Shown: one piece after another, positions 24,015 through 32,998 of the stretch
Layout: every line of letters begins with the position of its first letter
How positions within the stretch are numbered: position 1 is the stretch's first letter
Assembly: GCA_034679345.1 (NCBI GenBank)
Contig: JAXDAY010000013.1
Coordinates: 124,001-188,000 of the forward strand
Source: JAXDAY01 sp034679345
GTDB taxonomy: Bacteria; Eisenbacteria; RBG-16-71-46; CAIMUX01; VGJL01
Length of the DNA: 64,000 nucleotides
Direction: 5' to 3'
Position numbers and translations under genes: made by a program
The notes under the pieces: model-generated
Told to the model about the DNA's origin: nothing
What the model saw: the letters and a program-made list of their open reading frames with translations, nothing else
Databases searched by the model: none

Positions 24015-24917
24015 ATGGAGCGGGCGGCGCGTCCATCGGGCCTCGCGATCTGGGTCCTCGCGGCCCGCCCGCGAACCTTGAGCGCCGCGGTCGTTCCCGT
24101 CATGGCCGGCACCGCCGCCGCCGCCGCCGAGGGAGCCTTCTCTCCCCTTGCGGCGGCTGCCGCCCTGGCCGGATCCCTCGCGGTCCAGATCCTCGCCAAC
24201 TTCTCCAACGACTACTTCGACGCGAAGAAAGGCGCCGACCGCGACCGCCAGGGGCCGCTGCGCGTGATGCAGTCGGGACTCGTGACGGAAGGACAGATGC
24301 GCGCGGCGATCGCGGCGGCGATCGGCTTCGCCGTGCTCTGCGGGATCTACCTCGTGGCGGTGGGGGGCATTCCGATCGCCGTGATCGGAATCGCCTCGAT
24401 TCTGGCGGGCCTCGCCTACACCGGAGGACCCTTCCCGCTCGGTTACCACGGCCTCGGGGACGTCTTCGTCTTCGTCTTCTTCGGCCTGGTCGCGGTCGCG
24501 GGGACCTATTACGTCCAGGCGCTTCGATGGTCGCAGTCGATCCTGTGGATCGCCACGCCGGTCGGCCTCATGACGACGGCGATCCTCGTCGTCAACAATC
24601 TGCGCGACGCCCCGCGCGATCGCGCGGCCGGCAAGCTCACCCTGGTCGCGCGCTTCGGACGCCGCTTCGGCCGCTGGGAGTATGCGCTTCTCCTGCTCTT
24701 CTCCTACGCCGTGCCGGTCTTCCTCGCCGCCGGCCGCCGGACGGGACCCGGCGTTCTTCTCACGTGGCTCTCGCTGCCTCTGGCGATCCGAACGGCCCGG
24801 CGCGCCTTCTCCGATCCCGAGGCGCCCTCCTTCAATCGGGCGCTCGCGGCGACCTCGCAGCTCGTGCTGGTCTACGGGCTTCTCCTCTCGGCCGGACTCC
24901 TCCTGGGAGCGCCGTGA
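24015..24917 (+). CDS. menA: 1,4-dihydroxy-2-naphthoate polyprenyltransferase
   Basis: A 300-residue UbiA-superfamily integral membrane enzyme that attaches the isoprenoid tail. About eight to nine TM segments are visible. The first Asp-rich motif is NFSNDYFDAKKGADRDR, near residue 60; the second is NNLRDAPRDRAAGK, near 195. The AARPRTLSAAVVPV start is typical of MenA. GGAGAGAG precedes the ATG. It ends in a GTGA overlap with menC. Confidence 0.95.
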   Translation: MERAARPSGLAIWVLAARPRTLSAAVVPVMAGTAAAAAEGAFSPLAAAAALAGSLAVQILANFSNDYFDAKKGADRDRQGPLRVMQSGLVTEGQMRAAIAAAIGFAVLCGIYLVAVGGIPIAVIGIASILAGLAYTGGPFPLGYHGLGDVFVFVFFGLVAVAGTYYVQALRWSQSILWIATPVGLMTTAILVVNNLRDAPRDRAAGKLTLVARFGRRFGRWEYALLLLFSYAVPVFLAAGRRTGPGVLLTWLSLPLAIRTARRAFSDPEAPSFNRALAATSQLVLVYGLLLSAGLLLGAP

Positions 24918-25921
24918 TCCGGGCGATCGCCTACCGGATCCCCTTCCGCAGATCGGTGGCGACCCGCTCCGGCCGTGTCGAGGAACGGCGCGGCTTCTGG
25001 GTCCTCGCCCAGGACGACGTCGAGGGGAGAGTCGGGCTCGGGGAGGCGGCTCCGCTGCCCGAGATCGGAACCGAGTCGATCGAGGAAACCGCCAAGGCGC
25101 TGCAATCGGGAGTGACCGACTCGGCTCCGGCGGCGCGGGCCGGCATCGAGCTCGCCCTGCTCGATCTCGAAGCGCAGCGGGCCGGCCGGAGGCTTGCCGA
25201 GCGGTTCTCGCCCAACCCGAGAGAGTCGGTGCCCGTCAACGCGCTTTTGACCGGAGAGGATCCGGAGATCCTCGCGGGCGAGGGGGCGGCCGCGATCGGC
25301 GCCGGCTTCACGACCCTCAAGATCAAGGTCGGCATCGCTGGGGCCGAACGAGACGAGCGTCGCGTCGCCGCCCTGCGTGAGGCGGTCGGCGACGCCGTGC
25401 GCATTCGCATCGACGCCAACGGCGCCTGGGAGATCGGCGAGGCGGTGGCAATCCTCCGTCGCCTCGAGCGCTACGCGATCGAATACGTCGAGCAGCCCGT
25501 GCCCCGAGCCCTCGCGGAGGTCCGGTCCAAGTGCGGGATCCGCGTCGCCGCCGACGAGTCGGTCCGCTCCGCCCACGACGCGAAGCGGCTCATCCGCCAG
25601 CGCGCCGCCGACATCCTCATCGTCAAGCCGATGGCGGTCGGCGGCCTCACGATCGCCTGGGAGATCGCCCGCATGGCGCAGGATGCGGGCCTCGGAGTCG
25701 TCATCACCTCGATCCTGGAGACGGCCGTCGGAATCGCGGGGGCGCTTCACCTCGCCGCGGCGCTTCCCGAGAGCGATCTCGCCCATGGCCTGGCGACGGC
25801 CGACATCCTCGCCACGAATCCGGCCCGCGGGTTGTCGATCCCTCACCGCGGGCGAATCCCTCTGCCTGCGGGACCCGGGACGGGCATCCGCCTGGTCGAT
25901 TGGGAGTCGTACGTCGCATGA
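24914..25921 (+). CDS. menC: o-Succinylbenzoate synthase
   Basis: A 335-residue enolase-superfamily enzyme dehydrating SHCHC to o-succinylbenzoate. It begins at GTG 24914, overlapping the menA stop. The catalytic and metal residues are in LKIKVG (K-x-K), IDANGAW (Asp), EQPVP (Glu), AADESV (Asp) and ILIVKPM (Lys). It ends in an ATGA overlap with menE. Confidence 0.93.
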   Translation: MIRAIAYRIPFRRSVATRSGRVEERRGFWVLAQDDVEGRVGLGEAAPLPEIGTESIEETAKALQSGVTDSAPAARAGIELALLDLEAQRAGRRLAERFSPNPRESVPVNALLTGEDPEILAGEGAAAIGAGFTTLKIKVGIAGAERDERRVAALREAVGDAVRIRIDANGAWEIGEAVAILRRLERYAIEYVEQPVPRALAEVRSKCGIRVAADESVRSAHDAKRLIRQRAADILIVKPMAVGGLTIAWEIARMAQDAGLGVVITSILETAVGIAGALHLAAALPESDLAHGLATADILATNPARGLSIPHRGRIPLPAGPGTGIRLVDWESYVA

Positions 25922-27387
25922 GCGCCGATCTCCTATCGGAGGCGGCGCGAATCTCACCGGATCGCCCGGCGCTTCTCTTCGACGAGGAGACGATCTCCTA
26001 CCGCGCGCTCGAGCGGAGGACAGCCGCCGCCGCGGGGCGACTGCGGGAGATGGGGATCGGCGAGGGAGACACGGTGGCGGTGCGCTCGGGCTCGTGCGTC
26101 GCGTGGGTCGCGCTTGCGCACGCGATCCCGCGGCTCGGCGCGATCCTGGCTCCGCTCAACACGCATTGGACTCCCCAGGAGCTCCGATCCCACCTCGCGC
26201 GCTCGAGGGCGAAGATCATCATCGCCGACGGCGAGCTTCCGGAGGGAGTCGCCGCGCGCGCGCTTGCGATCGCGGGCATCGACGCCCCCCACGCCTCTCC
26301 CGTCGAAGGCGCGCGGGAAATCGATCCGGACCGTCCGCAGAGCCTGATCTTCACATCAGGCACGACCGGCGCGTCGAAGGGCGCGATCCTGACCGCGGGA
26401 AACCACGAAGCCGCGGCCAGGATCGCCGTGCGGGCGCTCGGCATGACCGAGTCGGACCGCTGGCTCGCCGCGCTCCCCCTGTTTCACATCGGCGGATTGA
26501 ACGTCCTCTACCGCGCCGCCCTCGCGCGCGCCGCGGTCATCCTGCGGCGCGGCTTCGATCCGGGCGAGGCGAATCGCGCAATCGTCGAGGAGGGGGCGAC
26601 GATCGTATCCTTCGTCGAGCGGATGTTGCGCCTCGCCCTCGAGCGCCGGGTCGGCCGTCCCTACCCGCGCTCGCTTCGCGCGATCGTCGTGGGCGGGGGA
26701 CCGGTGGCGAGGGAACTGATCGCTTCCTGCCCGCAGGCCTTGGCGAGCTACGGGCTCACCGAGGCCTGCTCGATGGCGACTCTCGCGCCCATCGGCGCCG
26801 GCAGCGAGGAGCGCGCAAGCTCCGGGCGGGTCCTGCCCGGGATCGAGCTTCGGATCGTGGGCGACGGCGGCGCGATCCTCCCGCCCGGATCGGAGGGGCG
26901 GATCGAGCTTCGCGGAGCGACGGTGATGCGCGGGTACCTGGATGATCCGCAGGCGACCCGCGAGGCGCTTCGCGACGGGTGGCTCGTCACCAACGACATC
27001 GGAGAGATCGACGACCGCGGCTTCCTGCGCGTCTCCGCCCGCCGGGAGGATCTCATCATCTCGGGCGGGGAGAACATCTATCCCGCCGAGATCGAGGCGT
27101 GCCTGCTCGCCCATCCGCGGATCGCCGATGCGGCCGTCGTGGGCATCGCGGATCCCGACTGGGGCCAGCGCCCGCTCGCGGTCGTCGTCCCGCGGATTCC
27201 CCCGCCCTCGGTCCGCGAGATCTCGGGCTTCCTCGGGGAGCGGCTCGCCGCTTACAAGATCCCGCGCGTCGTCTTCGCGTCGTCTCTCCCCTACCTTCCC
27301 ACCGGCAAGCCGGACCGCGCCCGTCTGCGGTCGCTTCACGACGATGCGGGCGGGATCGGCCCGCGCGAGCGTCCGCGGCCCGGTTGA
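25918..27387 (+). CDS. menE: o-Succinylbenzoate-CoA ligase
   Basis: A 489-residue adenylate-forming ligase that activates o-succinylbenzoate with CoA. The P-loop-like motif is FTSGTTGASKGA, near residue 145; others are ASYGLTEACSMATL, VTNDIGEIDDRGFL (ATP-binding Asp) and the C-terminal LPTGKPDRARL with the catalytic Lys. The start overlaps menC by four bases. Last gene of the men run; its stop codon overlaps the -35 of the candidate cit promoter. Confidence 0.93.
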   Translation: MSADLLSEAARISPDRPALLFDEETISYRALERRTAAAAGRLREMGIGEGDTVAVRSGSCVAWVALAHAIPRLGAILAPLNTHWTPQELRSHLARSRAKIIIADGELPEGVAARALAIAGIDAPHASPVEGAREIDPDRPQSLIFTSGTTGASKGAILTAGNHEAAARIAVRALGMTESDRWLAALPLFHIGGLNVLYRAALARAAVILRRGFDPGEANRAIVEEGATIVSFVERMLRLALERRVGRPYPRSLRAIVVGGGPVARELIASCPQALASYGLTEACSMATLAPIGAGSEERASSGRVLPGIELRIVGDGGAILPPGSEGRIELRGATVMRGYLDDPQATREALRDGWLVTNDIGEIDDRGFLRVSARREDLIISGGENIYPAEIEACLLAHPRIADAAVVGIADPDWGQRPLAVVVPRIPPPSVREISGFLGERLAAYKIPRVVFASSLPYLPTGKPDRARLRSLHDDAGGIGPRERPRPG

Positions 27388-27413
27388 CACTCCCTGAGGC
27401 GGAGGCATAGCCT
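27384..27413 (+). promoter_or_regulatory. Candidate promoter of the citrate lyase operon
   Basis: TTGACA (27384-27389) overlaps the menE stop; TAGCCT (27408-27413) follows after 18 bases. It is about 95 bases before citC. The -10 is weak (TAnnnT). The rest of the 119-base gap holds a small GC-rich inverted repeat but no gene. Confidence 0.35.
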
Positions 27414-27506
27414 GTTGCACGGGATGGGTGGACGGCGGGGGGCCGGCGGGAAAGCGTCAGCGCCGGCCGGAAGTTCCCTCGAGTCAGAAAGGTCGGTTCC
27501 CTCCGG

Positions 27507-28535
27507 ATGCGCTCCGTTGCAGCGCCTCTTTTCACGCCCCGGCAGATCGCCGAAGCGCGAAGCCTGATCGAATCGCAGGATCTGCGGTTCGAGGAGGATT
27601 TCCACGACCTGATCGGCGTCTACGACCCGGACGGCCTGGCCGCGGTCGCGGCGCGCTCAGGCTATGTCCTGAAGATGTTCGCCATCCGTCCCGACGCCCA
27701 GGGAGGCGAGCTCCTCGGCCTATTGATCGACGAGCTGGTCCGCCTCGGCGCCGCGGCGGGCGAGGAGGCGCTCCTGGTCTATACCAAGCCGGAGCACGCT
27801 TCGAGCTTCGAGCGCTTCAACTTCTCGGTCCTCGTCGCCTCCCGCGCGGCCGTGCTGCTCGAATACGGAGACGGGCTGGCGCGCTACCTGGACTCCTACG
27901 CCGCGCTGCGGAGTCCCGGCCGCAACGGGGCGATCGTCGTCAACGGCAATCCCTTCACGCTCGGCCACCTCCATCTCGCGCGCAGCGCGGCGCAGAGGGT
28001 CGAGCGGCTCCACATCTTCGTCGTGCGCGAGGACCGATCGGCCTTCCCCTTCGTGGCGCGCGAGCGCTTGATCCGCGAGGCGACCGCGGAGATCCCCAAC
28101 ATCGTCGTTCTCGAGACTTCGCGTTACGCCATCAGCGCGGCGACATTCCCTTCCTACTTCCTGCGGGAGATCGGCGAGCGCGTCCGCGTCCAGATGGAGA
28201 TCGATCTGCGGCTCTTCGCCACGCGCATCGCGCCCCCATTCGGGGTTCGCGTGCGCTTCGCCGGCGAGGAGCCTTACTGCCAGACGACGGCGGCCTACAA
28301 CCAGGCGATGCGGGAGGTCCTCCCCGATCTCGGCGTGGAGTTCGTCGAGATCCCGCGCGCGGCCGTCGAGGGGCGCTTCATCAGCGCCACGCGGGTCCGT
28401 GAGCTGCTCGCCGAGGGAGACCTCGACGCCATCGCACCGCTCGTCCCCGAGCCGACCTGGGCGTACCTCCGCTCGGAGGAGGGCGCGGCGATCGCACGGC
28501 GTCTCGCCGCGCAGAACAGAAGGAGTCCCGCATGA
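27507..28535 (+). CDS. citC: [Citrate (pro-3S)-lyase] ligase
   Basis: A 342-residue enzyme that acetylates the prosthetic group thiol of the citrate lyase acyl carrier protein using acetate and ATP. Residues 1-125 form a GNAT-like domain; from about 145 a nucleotidyltransferase domain begins with NGNPFTLGHLHLARSAA, which carries the H-x-G-H-like site. EGRFISATRVRELL near the C-terminus is typical. No strong ribosome-binding site precedes the ATG. It overlaps citD by four bases (ATGA). Confidence 0.92.
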   Translation: MRSVAAPLFTPRQIAEARSLIESQDLRFEEDFHDLIGVYDPDGLAAVAARSGYVLKMFAIRPDAQGGELLGLLIDELVRLGAAAGEEALLVYTKPEHASSFERFNFSVLVASRAAVLLEYGDGLARYLDSYAALRSPGRNGAIVVNGNPFTLGHLHLARSAAQRVERLHIFVVREDRSAFPFVARERLIREATAEIPNIVVLETSRYAISAATFPSYFLREIGERVRVQMEIDLRLFATRIAPPFGVRVRFAGEEPYCQTTAAYNQAMREVLPDLGVEFVEIPRAAVEGRFISATRVRELLAEGDLDAIAPLVPEPTWAYLRSEEGAAIARRLAAQNRRSPA

Positions 28536-28807
28536 AGATCCAGCGCAAGGCGTCTGCCGGAACCATGCAGTCGAGCGATCTGATGGTGCAGGTCGAGCCC
28601 GCGGAGCGCCTCGCCATCGAGATCGACTCGACGGTCAAGAAGCAGTTCGAGCACCTGATCCGCGATCGGATCGCGGTCGTTCTCTCGCGCCACGAGGTCG
28701 TCTCGGGGCGGATCCGTGTGACCGACCGCGGCGCTCTGGACTACGCGATCGAGGCGCGCGTCGAGGCGGCCCTCCGCCGCGCCGCCGAGGAGACCCGAGA
28801 TGAGTAA
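28532..28807 (+). CDS. citD: Citrate lyase acyl carrier protein (gamma subunit)
   Basis: A 91-residue acyl carrier protein. The prosthetic group site is Ser14 in TMQSSD, matching the known Ser14 of CitD proteins. KKQFEHLIRD and RGALDYAIEARVEAAL fit the family. It carries the phosphoribosyl-dephospho-CoA arm made by CitG and attached by CitX, both encoded downstream. It overlaps the next gene by eight bases. Confidence 0.94.
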   Translation: MKIQRKASAGTMQSSDLMVQVEPAERLAIEIDSTVKKQFEHLIRDRIAVVLSRHEVVSGRIRVTDRGALDYAIEARVEAALRRAAEETRDE

Positions 28808-29270
28808 CGTCTGGTATCGGGAGTGCGATCCGGGCCGCCGCTTCTTCGTGCGGATCGAGCCGGGATCGAAGCTGGTCGAGACGCTGATCTCCTTCGCGAG
28901 AGACGTGGGCTTGAAGCACGGCGTCGTCCTTTCGGCGATCGGCTCGGTGCGCGACGTCCAGTTCAGCGACATCCAGGCGGGGGCGCATCTGCCGATCACG
29001 CAACCGCGGATGCCGGTGCATGCGATCGAAGGGCCGCTGGACCTCCTGGGCGTCGACGGGAATCTCGCGCCGACCGAGTCGGGGAAGATCGACGCGCACC
29101 TGCACATCTTCGGTTCGAAGTCGAGCGGCGAGGTCGTCGGCGGGCACCTGATCGAGGCCGAGGTCTTCGCCACCTGCGAGATCTTCATGTTCGAGCTGAT
29201 CGTGGAAGGCGTCGAGCGCCACCGCTCCGAATCGGGCGGGATCGACACCCTCTACTTCGAGGATCGTTGA
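28800..29270 (+). CDS. PPC-domain (DUF296) protein inside the citrate lyase operon
   Basis: A 156-residue single-domain protein of the PPC/DUF296 family. It has the features RIEPGSKLVETLISFAR, LSAIGSVRD, a metal-site-like DAHLHIFG and GGHLIEAEVFATCEIF. In studied members conserved histidines bind zinc and the protein forms trimers. It starts within citD (eight-base overlap) and ends two bases before the citE start, so it is co-translated with true citrate lyase genes. No known citrate lyase component belongs to this family, so its role here is open. Confidence 0.85.
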   Translation: MSNVWYRECDPGRRFFVRIEPGSKLVETLISFARDVGLKHGVVLSAIGSVRDVQFSDIQAGAHLPITQPRMPVHAIEGPLDLLGVDGNLAPTESGKIDAHLHIFGSKSSGEVVGGHLIEAEVFATCEIFMFELIVEGVERHRSESGGIDTLYFEDR

Positions 29271-29272
29271 CC

Positions 29273-30196
29273 ATGGATCCGAGATTGCGCCTGCGCCGCT
29301 CCCTTCTCTACGTGCCGGGCAACATGCCGGGCATGCTCCAGAACATCCCCGTCTTCGACGCCGACGGAGTCATGGTGGACCTCGAGGACGCCGTCCCGTT
29401 GAGCGAGAAAGACGCCGCGCGGATCCTCGCCCGGAACTTCCTGCGAAGGTTCTCGGGGCGCGAGAAGGAGATCTTCGTCCGGATCAACGGCCTCGACACG
29501 CGCTACGCGATCGACGATCTCAAGGAGATCCTGCCTGCCCTCCCCGACGGGATTCGTTTGCCCAAGGCGGACCACCCCGAGGTGGTCGAGCGGCTCGACA
29601 CGATCCTGACCGAGGCGGAGGAGCGACTCGGCCTGCCGATCGGCCACTTCACGATCCTTCCCTCCATCGAGAGCGCGGTCGGGATCTTGAACTGCGTGGA
29701 GACTGCCCGCGCTTCCCAGCGGATCGTCGCCCTCGCCTTCGGAGCGGAGGATTACACCGCATCGATGGAGATCGATCGCACCAAGACGGGCGAGGAGCTC
29801 TTCACGGCGCGCTCGCGCGTCGTCTGGGCCGCCAAGGCGGCGGGGATCCAGGCGATCGACTCGATCTTTTCGGACGTGAACGACGAGGCGGGCTTGCGCA
29901 AGGAGACCGAGCTCGTGAAGCGACTCGGCTTCACCGGCAAGTCCCTCGTCAACCCGCGCCAGATCGAGGTCGTGCACGAGGTCTTCCGCCCGAAGCCCGA
30001 GGAGATCGAAAACGCCCTCGAGGTGATGGCGGCGATCCAGAAGGCCCGGGAGATGGGGACCGGAGTCATCTCGCTCCGCGGTCGGATGGTCGATGCGCCG
30101 GTGGTGAAGCGCGCGGCGCGTATCCTGCGGACTGCCGTGGCCTTCGGAATGGTCGACTTCGATCTCTCCGACGAGGTGATCCATGGCGCGCAATAG
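29273..30196 (+). CDS. citE: Citrate lyase beta subunit
   Basis: A 307-residue HpcH/HpaI-family lyase cleaving citryl-ACP to acetyl-ACP and oxaloacetate. It shows RRSLLYVPGNMPGML, MVDLEDAVPLSEKDAAR (metal Glu/Asp), FVRINGLDT, LPSIESAVG and ALAFGAEDYTA. Length is normal. The start lies two bases after the DUF296 stop and the end overlaps citF by 14 bases. Confidence 0.95.
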   Translation: MDPRLRLRRSLLYVPGNMPGMLQNIPVFDADGVMVDLEDAVPLSEKDAARILARNFLRRFSGREKEIFVRINGLDTRYAIDDLKEILPALPDGIRLPKADHPEVVERLDTILTEAEERLGLPIGHFTILPSIESAVGILNCVETARASQRIVALAFGAEDYTASMEIDRTKTGEELFTARSRVVWAAKAAGIQAIDSIFSDVNDEAGLRKETELVKRLGFTGKSLVNPRQIEVVHEVFRPKPEEIENALEVMAAIQKAREMGTGVISLRGRMVDAPVVKRAARILRTAVAFGMVDFDLSDEVIHGAQ

Positions 30197-31721
30197 CCTC
30201 GGCCGCGAAGTGCCCGAGCTCTGGCGCGGAAAGGCCTACGAACCCTACCGGGATCCCTGGTCGAGAATGCCCCAAACCCTGCGCGCGACGCGCCCCCTGG
30301 AACGCACCCGTCCCGGGGAATCGAAGATCGTTCCGAATCTTCGCGCCGCGATCGAGAAGTGCGGCCTGCGCGACGGCATGACGATCAGCACCCACCACCA
30401 CCTGCGAAACGGCGATCGACTGCTGAACCTCGTCGTCCAGGAGCTGGACGCGATGGGCCTGAGGGAGATCTCGATCGCTTCGAGCTCCGTCCATCCCGTC
30501 CATGCGGAGATCATTCCCGCCATCCGGAAGGGCGTCGTCACGCGCTGCGAGACGGGCGTGAACGGCCTGATCGGGGAGCTGGCGAGCAAGGGCGAGATCG
30601 ATCTTCCGATCATCGTTCGAAGCCACGGAGGGCGCGCCCGATCCCTCGTGACGGGCGAGGTGACCGTCGATGCCGCGTTCATCGCCGCCCCCTGCTGCGA
30701 CGAGACGGGGAACCTGAACGGCGTGAGCGGCCCCTCGGCGTGCGGCAGTCTGGGCTACGCCTACACCGACGCTCGGTACGCCCGCAAGGTCGTCGCCGTC
30801 ACCGACAACCTGGTCCCCTATCCCGCATCTCCGGTGTCGATCTCGCAGAGCGACGTCGACTATGTCGTCGAGATCGACTCGCTCGGGGATCCGCAGAAGA
30901 TCGTCTCGACGACCACGCGGGTCACGCGGGACCCCGCGGGGCTTCTGATCGCCCGCTACGCGGCCGAGGTGATCGAGGCGAGCGGGCTTCTGAAGGACGG
31001 CTTCTCCTTCCAGACGGGGGCGGGGGGCACCTCCCTCGCCGTCGCCGAGGCGATCCGCGGCAAGATGCTCGAGCGGAAGATCCAGGGAAGCTTCGGCTGC
31101 GGCGGAATCACCGGCTACTTCGTCGATATGCTCGAGGAGGGCTACTTCCGCACCCTCTTCGACGTGCAGTGCTTCGACCTGCGCGCGGTCGAGTCGATCG
31201 GCAGAAACCTCCAGCACCGCGAAATCAGCGCCGATCTCTATGCGAACCCGTTCAACCGCGGCTCGGTCGTGAACATGCTCGACTGCGTGATCCTGGGGGC
31301 CACCGAGGTCGACGTCGACTTCAACGTGAACGTCAACACCGAGTCGAACGGGTATCTGCTCCACAATACCGGCGGCCACTCCGACACGGCCGCCGGAGCG
31401 AAGCTCGCCATCGTCGTCGCACCGTCGATCCGCGGGAGGCTGCCGATCATCCGCGAACGGGTGACGACGATCACGACCCCGGGAGAGACGATCGACGTCG
31501 TGGTGACCGAGCGCGGGATCGCCGTGGCGCCGCAACACGAGGAGCTTCGTCGAGAGCTCCTGCGCCGGCGCCTGCCGGTCAAGGAGATCCGGGAGCTTCA
31601 CGAGGAGATCTGCCAGCTCACCGGAAAGCCCCGCGAGATCGAGTTCACGGACGAAGTGGTCGCTTTGATCGAGTATCGGGATGGGACGATCATCGATTGT
31701 GTGCGCCGCGTCCGGGAGTGA
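30183..31721 (+). CDS. citF: Citrate lyase alpha subunit (citrate:acetyl-ACP transferase)
   Basis: A 512-residue CoA-transferase-like subunit. It begins with NSLGREVPE and then shows TISTHHHLRNGD, SSSVHPVHAEI, SHGGRARSL, FQTGAGGTSLAVAEAI and SFGCGGITGYFVDMLEEGYF, all typical of CitF. It exchanges the acetyl group on the carrier for citrate. Translation is coupled to citE. Confidence 0.96.
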   Translation: MARNSLGREVPELWRGKAYEPYRDPWSRMPQTLRATRPLERTRPGESKIVPNLRAAIEKCGLRDGMTISTHHHLRNGDRLLNLVVQELDAMGLREISIASSSVHPVHAEIIPAIRKGVVTRCETGVNGLIGELASKGEIDLPIIVRSHGGRARSLVTGEVTVDAAFIAAPCCDETGNLNGVSGPSACGSLGYAYTDARYARKVVAVTDNLVPYPASPVSISQSDVDYVVEIDSLGDPQKIVSTTTRVTRDPAGLLIARYAAEVIEASGLLKDGFSFQTGAGGTSLAVAEAIRGKMLERKIQGSFGCGGITGYFVDMLEEGYFRTLFDVQCFDLRAVESIGRNLQHREISADLYANPFNRGSVVNMLDCVILGATEVDVDFNVNVNTESNGYLLHNTGGHSDTAAGAKLAIVVAPSIRGRLPIIRERVTTITTPGETIDVVVTERGIAVAPQHEELRRELLRRRLPVKEIRELHEEICQLTGKPREIEFTDEVVALIEYRDGTIIDCVRRVRE

Positions 31722-32190
31722 GATCCTCTCCACCCGGGAGGAGCGGGACCGGGCGATCCGCGCCCTCGCCGGGCACGGGACGATTCTGGCGTTCTCATTG
31801 ATCCTCCCCGGCGCCGCGAAGAGGCGGCGCGATCTGGGGTATCTCGCGCGCCGCGCCGCGGGACGGCTCGCCGAGGCGATTCCCGACCTGCGTCTCGCGT
31901 CGGCGACAAGCGACGCTCTGGGACCCTTCCGCCTCTGGCTCGCCGGGGGCGGAGCGGTGTCCCTCAAGCGGGCTGCCGTGCGCGTGGAGGAGGACGATCC
32001 CCTGGGGCGGCTCTACGACATCGATGTCTACGACTCGGCCGCCCGACCGGTCGATCGCGCGCGACTGTGGCTTCCCCCGCGCCCGTGCCTTCTCTGCGGC
32101 GAGCCGGCGCGGGAGTGCATCTGGATGCGACGCCATGATCTCCGCGCCCTCGAGGAGGCCGTCGATGCCCTCATCGATCGATCCCTCTGA
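31681..32190 (+). CDS. citX: Holo-citrate lyase synthase (phosphoribosyl-dephospho-CoA transferase)
   Basis: A 169-residue transferase. Signature parts are GRLYDIDVYD and RPCLLCGEPARECIWMRRH, which match CitX. It attaches the prosthetic group to CitD Ser14. The ATG at 31681 overlaps citF by 41 bases; a GTG at 31699 is an alternative start that shortens the protein by six residues. The end overlaps citG by 26 bases. Confidence 0.9.
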   Translation: MGRSSIVCAASGSEILSTREERDRAIRALAGHGTILAFSLILPGAAKRRRDLGYLARRAAGRLAEAIPDLRLASATSDALGPFRLWLAGGGAVSLKRAAVRVEEDDPLGRLYDIDVYDSAARPVDRARLWLPPRPCLLCGEPARECIWMRRHDLRALEEAVDALIDRSL

Positions 32191-32998
32191 GCTGGCGCGC
32201 GCCCTCGTCGCGGGAACGCGGGAGGAGCTCGCGCTCACCCCTAAGCCGGGTCTCGTCGATCGCGCCGACAATGGATCCCACCCCGATCTCGATTATGCCC
32301 GGATGAGCCGCTCGATCGATCTCATGCCGCTCTACTTCGACGAGCTGATCACGCTCGCGCGCGCCGGCCGCCCGCTCGCCGAGCAGATCGCCGCCGGGCG
32401 TCGAGCCGAGGCGCGCATGGAGGATGCGATTCATGCCAACGCCCACCGAGGCTTCATCTTCCTCGCGGGTCTCGTCCTTCTGGGTGCGCTGCGCGGGAAC
32501 GGAGGCGGGCTACGAGATTCGATCGCCGGAGTCGCGCGGGAGTTCTTCGCCGGCGCCGATCCGCGGCTCGGCCGGCGCGGCGGGCTCGGCGGCATCCGCG
32601 AGGAGGCGCTTCGCGGCCTGCCTTCGGTCTTCGAGATCGGCTTGCCGGGTCTGCGGCGCCGCCGCGACGCCGGCGGGAACCGGCGGATCGCCTCCTACGA
32701 GCTCATGGCCCGTCTGATGCGCTGCGTGGCGGACACGACCGCCTTGCGCCGTTGCGGGTCCGCGGGGCTCGCGCGGCTGCGGCGCGACGGCGATCAGATC
32801 CTCGATGCGATCGAGCATGGAGGCGATCCGCGCGCGATGCTTTCTCGCATGAACGACGAGTACCGCGCCATGCTCCTCACGATGGGCGGAGTGGCCGATT
32901 GCATGGCGATCACGTTCGCGATCGACCGGTTCGCTTCTCCGGGCTCGCTTCGGGAAACCGCGCCGAACGAGACTACCGTCCCAGCCAGTTCCACTTGA
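32165..32998 (+). CDS. citG: Triphosphoribosyl-dephospho-CoA synthase
   Basis: A 277-residue enzyme making the precursor of the citrate lyase prosthetic group from dephospho-CoA and ATP. Motifs TPKPGLVDRADNGSHPDLDY and ANAHRGFIFLAGL are diagnostic. ATG 32165 is preceded at seven bases by AGGAGG. It ends the cit operon and its last 26 bases overlap the end of a convergent lipoprotein gene. Confidence 0.9.
   Translation: MPSSIDPSELARALVAGTREELALTPKPGLVDRADNGSHPDLDYARMSRSIDLMPLYFDELITLARAGRPLAEQIAAGRRAEARMEDAIHANAHRGFIFLAGLVLLGALRGNGGGLRDSIAGVAREFFAGADPRLGRRGGLGGIREEALRGLPSVFEIGLPGLRRRRDAGGNRRIASYELMARLMRCVADTTALRRCGSAGLARLRRDGDQILDAIEHGGDPRAMLSRMNDEYRAMLLTMGGVADCMAITFAIDRFASPGSLRETAPNETTVPASST

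Noticed and set aside
30066..31967. Minus-strand open frame of over 600 codons opposite citF
   Set aside because: The plus strand encodes an unmistakable CitF; the antisense product has no domain.
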